Source: Biscogniauxia marginata
Lineage: Eukaryota; Ascomycota; Sordariomycetes; Xylariales; Xylariaceae
DNA length: 64,000 bases
Direction of reading: 5' to 3'
NCBI GenBank assembly: GCA_022695795.1
Contig: MU404170.1
Span: 1-64,000, forward strand
This document shows, piece by piece, positions 12,121 through 22,095 of this stretch. The number at the start of each line of letters is the position of its first letter. The first letter of the stretch is position 1. A program made the position numbers and the translations under genes. The notes beneath the pieces are model-generated. The model saw only the letters and a list, made by a program, of their open reading frames with translations. It was not told the DNA's origin and did not search any database.

Positions 12121-14592
12121 GAGCGTGCCTTTGGGGGCTCTGGAATTCTCGTTTCGATCTGATAGGGATTAATATCTCGAAGAACTCTAAAAAGGAGATA
12201 CACGGGAAGAAACAGAAAAAGGAGGAGAGAGACGGCGGGCAATACAGGGCTTCGCTGCCCATCCTATATCCTCCACGCGGGTGGCGTTTTTTATGGTCGT
12301 CCGGGTAAAGCCAAGACGGGTGTTGTCATGAGACGAACGATGATTGGTGAGAGAGACCAGACAGGCAACTACCGCTGATGGATACGTCGGCGGTTAATAT
12401 AGACCTCTAACTCCGGGACGAATCTGCTAGGTCATGGAAATTAACAGTCGCTACACACATCTTTGTCCTCACATATTGGGGCGGGGGTCGAAATCTCGGT
12501 AGGTAAGATGATCTCAGCATCACTTCGGCAACGCAATGAAACACGCTGTCCTGCAGCATCGTAACGTCATCGAGCCATTCGTGCTGTTCTCAGTCCTGGT
12601 GTCTGGCCTCATACATCTAGGAAGGTGTGCGGCCGATAGATCCGCATCGGGAAAGTAAAAATATGCCGAATCTTATAAGTAGGTCCCTGGCAAAGGGGCC
12701 GGAAGGAGGAACGATCTTCCCAAACGGGAGCGCCGAAAACTTTGTTGCTTTACCAATGATTATATAACTTATCAACTACATTAACCAATACACTATCGGC
12801 GTCGAAATTCATCATCATGATTTTATTCTAATGTCTAGAGTATGTTCACCGAGCCTTTTATGGTCACCCGTAGCATATACCCCTGAATCCAGTGATTATT
12901 AGGCCGTAAACCACCCGTCCTTATCCGACAGGATCAACAAATAGTAAGAACTACATCAAATTAATAGGATTGGTGGCTACCTACAATGTAACTAGTGTAT
13001 GGTCTATGGGGATTCAGATCTATGAGCCTAATGATTCTCTTCGCCCGGGTCGTTTCTTAGCAAACTGCGCATCCCGCGCACTTGTTCCTAGACAGATAAA
13101 TATGCCACGATACCTCAATACAAAGGCAAGTCGCCACCCGCTATATTAGAGCAGTGGTAGTGCTGTTGTAGCTATATAAATAGAGACCGCCTAGCTTCCT
13201 TCTCAGTGTGCCTGTTAATTCCTACTCTATTTTTGCCGGGGGCTCATCCCGAATAATCAACTGGCTCTGGGATGGAGGCTAATAGACATCGGAGAGTCAG
13301 TTTCTATTAAGTTTGCCACTTGAAGTTGACTCACTGTTTGACTTGAACTCCAAAGCACGATTGGGCCTGCGTGAAAGAGCTATCTCATATCTAGTAATCA
13401 TACCAATCTAATAGGTAAAGCATCTGCGGTTCTCTCATACTGAACTCATAGCGCTCCCTCGTTATGTTTCTTGGGTCGTCGTTATCGGGGCAAAGGACGT
13501 CCTTGTGTGGTCAAGTTGAACAGGCTACTAATTATCGTCCAGACGGCATCAGTGGGATTTGCAGCAATAAACGCTAAACATTTCAACATACTGAAAAAGC
13601 CTTAGACCTGCCGTGAGAACCATAGCTCCTCACTAAACACACCGAGCTGTCTAGCTTTGGAGAACAGATAGAATGCTTTCTTTGCATTGAACTCGAATTA
13701 AATTCCAAGGGTAACCTGTCCATGGTCAAAGTTTGGGGGTATTAGGCCTACGTATATATGTGACTAGATAACTGTGGAAAACGCCCTCGGGAATAGTCCG
13801 ACGTATAGTCGATGATTTAGAAGTTTCTTATACATTTAAAGAAAAAAATAAAACCCATCTAATAAGACAAAAATACTGACTATATGGATTGATTATTGTT
13901 CGTTCATTCCCTCCCAAAAAAGGGGGGGTAGGGACGAGTTAATAGATCTATCTCAGCTTTTCAGATATGTACACTTATAGGTACCTACCGTTTTGAAAAA
14001 GAAATTATATACGTATATTTAGCAACCAACACGAAGTATGCCCTCAGCACGGGAACGAAATGGCCTGTATAGACTCGACAGGTTGATACCAACCTAGAAG
14101 GTAGCTTAAAGAACAACCGATTCTGACTTCAACAACGGTATAAAAGACAGTTTTACCTAATATATAGTATCGAAGTCAGGCAAAAAAAAAATCCGGCCGC
14201 TAATATTGAGCTATAATTAAAACAAACCAAATCCTCACACGCTTACAGAAACCAACCAACCTTTAACCACCAAGATCATCATCGCATTTGCACAGAGATA
14301 TATAGATAAACAGATATATAGAATCTATTGCCCATTAATAAACCCTCTTGCGGTTCTCCTTAGGTAATACAATAATCACACCGCTATTGTCAATTTCTCC
14401 GATATCCTAGAAACCACCACCTTCTCATCTCCTACGGTCCTAATATCGACTTAACCTGCAAGCCCCTATCCAGCCTCCCCCATCTACCTAATTTATTTTT
14501 TAAAAAAAATACCTAAATAAATAAATAAAGCGCCAGACCCCACTCTACATACTAAAAACTTACTCTCCTAAAAACCCTCAAACCCAGCTCCC
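12121..14592. other. 2.5 kb without a recognisable gene
   Basis: Moderately AT-rich sequence with no open frame of note and no repeated structure on reading. The right part has a TAGGTACCTACC word at about 13978-13989 and A/T runs near 13841-13921 and 14501-14525. The left edge should include the DUF1996 promoter. A decayed transposon or an RNA gene cannot be excluded by eye. Confidence 0.45.
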
Positions 14593-14653
14593 CTACCCCC
14601 TAGCCGACAACCCCTCCCGGGCGGTGGTGCCCCGCAGACTAGCATCGAACGCC

Positions 14654-14687
<34 letters not shown>

Positions 14688-15357
14688 GGTGCTCCGAACC
14701 GCCACGCGGGATAGTCCCAGTAGTATCGGACTTACCGACGGCGCCGCCGTCCTCGTCGGCGTCGGCGTGAGTCTGCGTCTGCATCTGCGTCTGCTTCTGC
14801 TTCTTGATCGCGCCGGCCTGCGAGGTGGGCAGCCGGGTGCGTTTGGAGCCCCGGGGCTCTTTTTCTTTTTCTTTTTCTTCCTCTTCTGCTTCTTCTTCTG
14901 TCTCGTTATCGTCCTTGTCCATATTGTCTTCCTCCAGTTCTTCAGGTTCAGGTTTGTAATCGGGCTCGTAGGCATTTTCTCCGCCTTCGGCGGGAGCGGC
15001 GGCGACGACAGATCCCTCCCCTGTTTCCCCGGCGGCTTCGGCTTCGGCTTCGTCCGCGTTCTCGTCGTCGGTGCGGTCATCTTGTGTCTGGCCTTGGCTT
15101 CCGGCTTCATCTTCCTCGCCTACGATGTCATCCACCTCAATTTCTTCTCCCTCTTCTCCCTCTTCTCCCTCTTCTCCCTCTTCTCCCTCTTCTCCCTCTT
15201 CTCCCTCTTCTCCCTCTTCTCCCTCTTCTTCATCTTCTTCTTCGCCGCCGACTTCCTCGACGTACTCCTCGTCGCCCTCCGGGAGCTCGTTTGGCTCGGC
15301 TTTGGCCGCGTCATCGGGCTCGAGGTTCTCGGACAAGTCCTTTTTGGGGTCGGCCAT
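14593..15357 (-). CDS. Highly acidic low-complexity protein, unknown
   Basis: A single open frame of 254 residues. It begins MADPKKDLSENLEPDDAAKA and is dominated by Glu, Asp and Gly. Residues about 45-70 are a run of EEG triplets encoded by a 9-bp minisatellite. A basic patch (GSKRTRLP, then IKKQKQ) near residues 173-190 could be a nuclear localisation signal, and a D9 tract encoded by a GTC/GAC microsatellite lies near residue 230. Such composition occurs in histone chaperones and nucleolar acidic proteins, but no conserved domain is visible, so no function is assigned. All three antisense frames over the repeat are also open, which weakens open length as evidence. The coherent acidic composition outside the repeat supports this strand. 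Confidence 0.55.
14657..14686. repeat. CGT trinucleotide microsatellite
   Basis: About nine to ten CGT units read on the plus strand. On the minus strand they encode a poly-Asp tract near the C-terminus of the acidic protein. Confidence 0.9.
15151..15222. repeat. 9-bp minisatellite (CTTCTCCCT), about 8 copies
   Basis: Near-perfect tandem 9-bp units lie inside the acidic gene. On the minus strand they read GAGGAGGGA-type codons for Glu-Glu-Gly. All C/T is on the plus strand and all A/G on the minus strand. Confidence 0.92.
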
Positions 15358-16277
15358 TTATATCTTTTCGGTATGATTCATATATATATATGTGGACTTT
15401 TGATCTTATGGCGTGACTAGATCAGAAGTAGAAGCACACACAGAGGAGGGTCTGAATTGCAAACAATTGGCAAGCGGCAGATACTTGCTTAGTGTTTTTG
15501 ATGACGATCGATGTTATCGCACTTGACGAGGTTTAACAAGAATAGCTAATATAAAGCAGGATAGCAAGAGGAGAAAAAAGGATGGGAGATGAACGATGGA
15601 ATCTGTTGAGAACTCCCTTAATCCTTAAAACACTGGCTAGCCAGCCCCCCGATACGAAGCGCCGCTTACACCATCGTTTGCGTCATCTGTTCCCGAAAAG
15701 AAAAATGCACACGTTGAGATGATTGACTTAATTGTATAAGCAAGGGACAGGGTGCTAGTTTAAGCCGCTCCTTGGAACTAAGCCCAAAGATAAGTTATTA
15801 TTGGCAATACTGAGTGAGACATGATGCATATATATGCGTGTCTTGCCTCGATGACCAATTGTCTTACCTCTGTTCAGCAAAGAACCATATGTGGTTTATA
15901 GATCGACATATATTAAATGGACCCAGCCAAATATGCATGTAAGAGTATTTCGTATCTCCATTATATCAACTACAGAAAAGTGATTTGAATGTTGCTAATT
16001 CAACTTTGTGCAACGAGAATCACAGCAATGTTTCTAGACCTCTTTTAACTAGGGCAGTAGTATACGAGAGCCATCTGGCGCTATTTAACCAAGAGATATC
16101 TGACCGTCAGGCCCAAATGAAACATCAACCTTTCGCTCCATCCTGGTCTCCTGTCATAAAGCAATTACTAGTCATCCCCGATCATTATCCAAGCAAATAT
16201 ACAAATCCTTAACTATTATATCCAAGGTACTGGTCGTAGCATCGTCAAGAAGCAGGACACAAACCTCGTTACTTATC
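15358..16277. other. Intergenic region, no gene seen
   Basis: About 0.9 kb between the 5' end of the acidic gene and the 3' end of the GRDP-like gene. It contains a short TA-rich stretch at 15380-15395. A 75-codon open frame at 15985-16212 has no supporting features. Confidence 0.45.
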
Positions 16278-18922
16278 CTAACTACCACCTCCACCTCCAC
16301 ACTGCAATATACCGTTAGCATCTATGGACAATGTCGCAAGGGGGTATAAACTAGGGTTAAGAATGTATGAACTTACGCCTCCTCCTCCTCCTCCGCCACC
16401 GCAACCCCCTCCACCTCCGCCTCCACAAGCCGGTCCGGACGATCCGCCACACTGTTAAGTGTTATCAAATGAAGCAAGGTGTAAATATTAGAAATGTTGG
16501 AGGTAGGGAGAACTTACGCCTCCGCTACAACCCCCGCCACACCCTCCGCACGCGCCCGCAGCCTCACCACCGCATGCGCCCGACGCCGCTGCACCACCAC
16601 AAGTCCCCGCAGCGCACGCACCAACCGCACCAGATCCGGCGACGGCCGATCCAGGGTCGCCATAGTACCCGGGGCAGAAGTAAGGTGGGTAAATCCAAGG
16701 CCCATACATCATGTACGGGTAGCCCCAGTAATAATAATAGTATTCGTCCCTCGGTGGAAGCTCGCGGCCCTTCTTCTGGGCCCGCTTCTGGGCCTTCTTG
16801 TAGTTCTCTTCCAAGCGTGCCGTGCGTATGGCCTGCAGCCGCTCATATACCGTGTTGTGGTGGGAGTCCGTGTTGAGGATTCGGACTGAGTTGTGCGTCG
16901 ACATGTGGGCGCTGTTGTCGGGTGGGCAGAGCGAGGCCTTTCCGGTTTGGTGGAAGGATTCCGAGACTGGAAGCTTGTCAGCACTAGTATCCCCGAATAG
17001 TAATTAAGACAGGCCTCTCAATTGGGGGTTCTATACTCTTGTCATTTTTCGATACACCAAGCACCTTGCCAACAGAAGAGACATGACTAGCCCGGACGGC
17101 CTCGCAGTACCAACATGTACACTCTGAGTATACCTCGCCGTATAATTCCTGGTATGTCTTGCTCGTCCACTCGAAGGCATCGGAGAGTTTGTTCTCGTCT
17201 ATCTTATCATCATGATCGATGAATTTGCGCGTTTTCTCCACCATCGTATTGAAATAACTAGCTGGGCTGAGCTGGTGTGTATGCCAGGCCAGGTCAACAT
17301 CGAGGGTGGGGACGGCAATGCGCTTTGGATTCGCGGCCATAATTTCAACGAAACGTGAATACTTTTCAATGAGACGCTTCATAGTATCACGGGCGGCTGG
17401 ACTGTGTAGCCAGTCAATCTGCAGACATGTGAGCTTGACGCTTACGCTCTGTGGCTATTTGAGAGGAGAATTAGGTAGGCATACCTTATACATCTTCTCG
17501 GTGAATATGCCTTGTCTTAGGACAGCGCCACTAAGCTCCAGGGCAAATGGCGAAAAATTCCCCCAGTAACGGGACATCATCTTCCTTGTATACATCCGAG
17601 CTTCTTTGCCCAGCCGATACTTCTTCAGCGCGTCTTTTCCACGGACATTCTCAACCTTCTTTATGGTGGCGCTGTCACTGAGCGCTTTTTCGATCAGCCC
17701 GCGGACGGTGTTCATTGATCGTGCTTGGTATCGGCCGGGCGAGAGAGATTGTAACACAGCACTCCGAAGATGCCTCTTGATCAGGCGGTTTGGAAACGTA
17801 CGCGGGAATCTGTCCTTGAAGTACGGCGCGATGGTTCTTGGCAATCCCGTATTCTCCAGTATTGTAGCAGGCATAGGTCTGCTGTGAGCGAGAAGGCCCT
17901 GGACATCTTTGACAAATTTGGCCAATTCGAGGAACTCCTTTGTGAGAACCGTACCGCATTTGTGACAGACGTGAGTGAAATTTCCGTCGCCGTAACCCTC
18001 GCCGAGGAGGCCGGGGTCCTCTTGACCTTTCGGGTGCTCAGGCATTCCGCACGTCGTCCAAGGGATCTTATTCTTTCCTCGACAAGCTGGACAGTTGAGT
18101 GATTTGGTTTGAGAATCATTACAGTTATCCCATTTCCTTCTAGTGAGGCTCTCCCAGGCAGCCATACAATCATTCGACACTGTGTAGTTGAAACTTGTGT
18201 CGATGGCATCGTTAACGAATTTCCAGGGCAGCCCAGAAACCCATAGGTCATTATATCCGTATCGTATGCAGTCTTCCAAATAGACATGCGGGTTCAGCAT
18301 ATGAGCGTGCCATACTAGCAAGACATCGGTTTGGACGTTAGTAAACTAGCTCGCAGGCCATCCCAATGAACCACTTACCAAGCGGTGGCAGTATTGTATT
18401 CGTCCATTCTCGAGGCTGAGTCTTGGACGTGAATGTTGAGTATTTTGCCAAATCTGTGTCCATATCCTCCTGGGTCAGTCGATTCGCCTTGAACGTATTC
18501 CACCAGGCTTCATATCGGTCTACAGCTCTTTCCACGTACAAAGCCCATCGCTTCTCCCGCAACTTGGCTAGTTCATGGGCGGTCTCGTCATCGAGTTTCT
18601 GTCCCTTCTCGGCAGACTGTGCATTGCTGTCAGGCTGTTCTGGTAGAACTCTAGTGTCAAAAATCTGCCAGAGACCGTCATTGTAACCGATGTCTTCTTT
18701 GAGGGTTTGAAAGGCGAAGAGGAGCCTAAGATGGGCTAGGCATGTATCTGGGGTCACGTCTCCCGTAGCAGTTGGAAGCTGGAGCGAGGAGAAAGCAGCG
18801 CTGAGCTCATTCACAGAGTCGACGGCAGTATATTGCGGTGGTGCACTGTCGCTCCGGGACTCCCGGCTCGGGGGTTCCACCTCGGCGGTGTTGGTGTGCC
18901 CGTTCCCGTTCGCTTTGGCCAT
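16278..18922 (-). CDS. Glycine-rich domain (GRDP/DUF1399-like) protein with Gly/Cys tail
   Basis: Six minus-strand exons, 18922..18379, 18314..17485, 17418..17037, 16966..16518, 16451..16377 and 16301..16278, join in phase over introns of 64, 66, 70, 66 and 75 bp, giving 767 residues. Family motifs are VWHAHMLNP (start of exon 2) and DLAWHTHQLSP (exon 3), two copies of the W-H-x-H/Q-L-x-P signature of GRDP-like proteins. Exon 2 also has Cys pairs CPAC and CHKC that may bind zinc. Exon 4 carries CPPDNSAH, then a Tyr-rich stretch, then a Gly/Cys/Ala tail that continues through exons 5 and 6. Plant and fungal members are tied to stress and development; no biochemical activity is established. The start at residue MAKANG was chosen because the 69 codons upstream look non-coding. 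The exon 2 acceptor is ambiguous (see findings). Confidence 0.85.
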
Positions 18923-20508
18923 GCCGGGAAATGGATATTGGAGGGCTTCGAATCGGTGTTGGAAGTTGTAAGTGAGATGGAGACAAACGGTATAGGCTTG
19001 GCAGGCGACAGGGTGGGACAAGCTACCCGTTTTTAGCGCGACTGGGTAGTTGAAGGTGAAAGAATGGTAGATATCTGAGTGGCAGGCGCATCCGGCGTGG
19101 GTGTTCCGACAGGTAATAAATATCTGCAACTGCGTTATGTGTTATCTTCTAACCTAAGTGATGCCTTCCGTCTCGACTGCGTTTTTATCCCCTTGCCCAT
19201 GCAACAGATAACCAATGACGTCTTGCTTAGCTGCAGTCCTACAGACCTGCGGCAAAGCTCGCTACATCCCATGTACCTAGTAGAAGGTACCTACTGCATT
19301 AGGTACCATGTAGGTAGAACCTCTGATAACCCCGTCTCCACGTAGCCAATTAAAACTGTTCAACCTATATAGTATTCTGCGTACATATACATGGAAGAAA
19401 CCCCCGCCGCCCTTGACATAATCCCATGTATGTAGTAATCAATACCTACCTAGTACCTAAATACAACAGGGCCTGTAAGACGGACAAACCTACGTGTACG
19501 TCACTACGAAGTATACCGCTATCGGTCAGCTGATGGCTTAGACCAGTTGGGCTGGGAATTTAGTCGACTCTCTAAAACTTCTCATCGCTTTCCGTAATCA
19601 GCCTCCTCGCCCACTAATCCCTTAGATATCATCAATTATCGGCCCCAAAACTCCACCGACGACTTGGCAAGGCAGACAAGCTTCTGCAAGTAAGTGGGAC
19701 CTTGAATAACTAGCCAGGATCATCATGCGGGGAGGGGGGGGGGGGGGGGGATAACTTAGATACCTGCGCAAGCTCATCATTCCACCCAACAGTCACAAGA
19801 TGTCGATGCGCAGGTTAAGTGTTGGGTGTTGTTTCGCACAGACCGGGCGGATTATGCGCATCTTCAACGTCCTACGCTACCCGATTCCGTTACCGAGCCG
19901 CTCCAGCTGATATCAGGCAGCACCTATTCGACGCCCACGTCTCCCTTGGCTTACATCTCCCTTAGACTGCAACATGGACCGATTTGGACTTCGGTCGAGG
20001 AATGGCGCGTCACATGACATTCAGCTCGGGCACGCTAAAGTAAGCCAATATCAGAACACCAAGACCTCAAATCAAGATATCGTCAAAACCAAAATTGGTA
20101 AGAGAACTTGTTTGATCTTTTGTGCAAACTAGTTCTAATCCTGGAGACCCGCCACTGACCCAGGAGCCAACGAAGGCCGACTCCCCCTCCACGCCGTTGA
20201 TGCTATCTATATACGAGTTTTGAATCTCAACAACGGACGTTTATTTCCTTCATTCACAAATTCTAGTTCCAAACGGCAACCAGGCCATCCAGTCACATAA
20301 GCCAATCAACGGTACTCGTGATCCTCCCTTCCTTCTTTCCTTGCTCACATTCTCCCTATATTCCCTTCTCGGTTTCCCTAATGTCCATCCCGTATATCGG
20401 CTGTCGATATCCATACTCCTTTGTTTTGAATGCGGAACCCCGGTCCGCTTGGTGCCAAGTGGTGCTGAGTCCTGCTTATAGCTGGGCTCTCGGTCTTGTG
20501 TGCCGATC
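18923..20508. other. Intergenic region with G17 tract and GGTACC words
   Basis: About 1.6 kb upstream of the GRDP-like gene and downstream of the PPxY gene. A frame open through 19129 could extend the GRDP protein but looks like 5' UTR. Several TACCTACC/AGGTACCTAC words occur at 19285-19294 and 19443-19459. A run of 17 G lies at 19734-19750. No gene seen. Confidence 0.5.
19734..19750. repeat. Poly-G tract (17 G)
   Basis: Seventeen consecutive G on the plus strand, preceded by GGGGA. The exact length in the source genome is unreliable because homopolymers are prone to sequencing error. The tract could form a G-quadruplex. Confidence 0.85.
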
Positions 20509-22095
20509 CTAGGAGCTGTATAGCGGTGGAGGCACGTCCGCGTCGTATGAAGGAGGCTCTTCATAAGCGGGAGGTAGCCCCAGGCAGTAATTATTGGTGT
20601 TGGTGAAAACAAGAACGAATTCTGGCATTTCGTTGAGTACCTCAGGAAGGGGAAGCTCGAGGTGCATGTCGAGAATGTCGTTTTCATCGTCGTAGTTATT
20701 CGAACCCTGGTCGGCTATTGCAGTGTTCTCGCGGCGATGGTTTTCGACATGATAGACATCAATTATGTGGCCGTTGATGAACCAACGCTGGAAATATCGG
20801 TTGAAGCGGATCCCAAAGTGGTGGCGGCCATCGAATCGGCAGTAATAGTAACGGTAGGAGGAATCGCTCCAGTAACGCTCGTAGAAATCATCACTGTCGT
20901 TATTGTGGTTATAGTCGCCAGTGGATTGGTCCTGTTCCTCGTCGGAATCTGGCTCAGGGGTGATGTATTGACGTGGGCTCGGAGGGGGCGGTGGCAGTGG
21001 GTAGATGCCGATATCTGAGACATTGGGACTAGGATTTGGGAACATATGCTGTCGTGGTTGTCCCGGTGGCAACAGGGGTAGAGATGAAGGTAGCTGGGTT
21101 TGGGTTGTTCTGAGGACGACGTTGAGGACGACGTTGAGGACGTCGTTGTTGTCACCGTTGCTATCTGAGGTGCTGTCCGCCTCGGATGAGTTATCTTCGT
21201 CGCTGGTGTCAGAGCCAGAGTTGGAGCCAGAGTCAATATCAGACTCGTAGCTCGACGTTGCGGAAGATGCCTCGGAATAGTAGGCGTCAGGGTAGGGGTG
21301 CTCGTATGATGTCTCGGGAACTTCAGCACCTGGGCCCTCCACAGTGTCGTGAGTGCGAGGGAACTCTTGGGTTCTATGGGGTTGGGGATATATTAGGTCT
21401 AGGGATAGGCGAGGGACTAGACCCCAGGATTCCGTGGCCTGGGCCCAGCCCAGAATGCTACTGTGGCGGTCGAAGAGGAAGTAATAGGATAGGGAGCTGC
21501 TATATGGTTCTGTTCGGTGCTCGGCAACATGCTCGAGCCAAGCACCGAAGCCGTGGCTGGCGAGAGTGCTGATAGCCCATCGTGATTGAGCTATGTCGCT
21601 GCGTGGCACGCCAGGGTGTACTGTCACGCGGTCACGTTCTCGTGCTGCTGGGATGTAGAGTGCGAAGGAATGCACGATGTCGTGCATAGTCAAGACCATA
21701 TGGTGTAGGCCGGCAAAGGGTTGGCAGTCTTGTCGGCCGGCAATATTGGGAACGCCGGCGATCTCCAAGTGGTGCATCCGGGAGAGGGTTCGCAGCCAGT
21801 CGCCGGTAAGAGCTAGTAGCCGCCGATCCATGGTGGAATCGCACGGTTGCTGCCGGAGGTGATGGAGCTCACTGTACGACAACAGGCTGGTTTCCCACTG
21901 CCAGGCAGTCATGGTGGGCCGAGCATATATGTGGTTTGAAAGCTCTAGGCTGGTGTTGATCTGGTCGAATAAGGGCTGCTCCGGAACAGGAGCATTGGTG
22001 TCGAGTCTGAGACCCATCTGACGGAGGTCTCGCTGGGGGCCAGCGTTGGGAATCTGGCCGGTGTACTGGGCGAACATGAATTCCTGGGTGTCCAT
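20509..22095 (-). CDS. Unknown protein with three C-terminal PPxY motifs
   Basis: A single exon of 528 residues. Residues 1-250 look folded, with aromatic and His-rich segments and no motif I know. Residues about 265-400 are Ser/Asp/Pro-rich and disordered, including a DVLNVV/LNVVLRT stretch encoded by three 12-bp repeats. Residues 400-500 are again Tyr/Asn/Asp-rich. The last 22 residues contain PPAY (508-511), PPSY (514-517) and PPLY (523-526). PPxY motifs bind WW domains, notably of the Nedd4/Rsp5 ubiquitin ligases, so a role as an Rsp5 adaptor or substrate is inferred. No arrestin fold or transmembrane segment is visible. I do not recognise the family. Confidence 0.7.
   Translation of the reverse strand: MDTQEFMFAQYTGQIPNAGPQRDLRQMGLRLDTNAPVPEQPLFDQINTSLELSNHIYARPTMTAWQWETSLLSYSELHHLRQQPCDSTMDRRLLALTGDWLRTLSRMHHLEIAGVPNIAGRQDCQPFAGLHHMVLTMHDIVHSFALYIPAARERDRVTVHPGVPRSDIAQSRWAISTLASHGFGAWLEHVAEHRTEPYSSSLSYYFLFDRHSSILGWAQATESWGLVPRLSLDLIYPQPHRTQEFPRTHDTVEGPGAEVPETSYEHPYPDAYYSEASSATSSYESDIDSGSNSGSDTSDEDNSSEADSTSDSNGDNNDVLNVVLNVVLRTTQTQLPSSLPLLPPGQPRQHMFPNPSPNVSDIGIYPLPPPPPSPRQYITPEPDSDEEQDQSTGDYNHNNDSDDFYERYWSDSSYRYYYCRFDGRHHFGIRFNRYFQRWFINGHIIDVYHVENHRRENTAIADQGSNNYDDENDILDMHLELPLPEVLNEMPEFVLVFTNTNNYCLGLPPAYEEPPSYDADVPPPLYSS
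21111..21146. repeat. 12-bp tandem repeat, three copies
   Basis: Units read TGAGGACGACGT twice and then TGAGGACGTCGT. They lie within the PPxY protein gene and encode a repeated Asn-Val-Val-Leu pattern on the minus strand. Confidence 0.9.
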
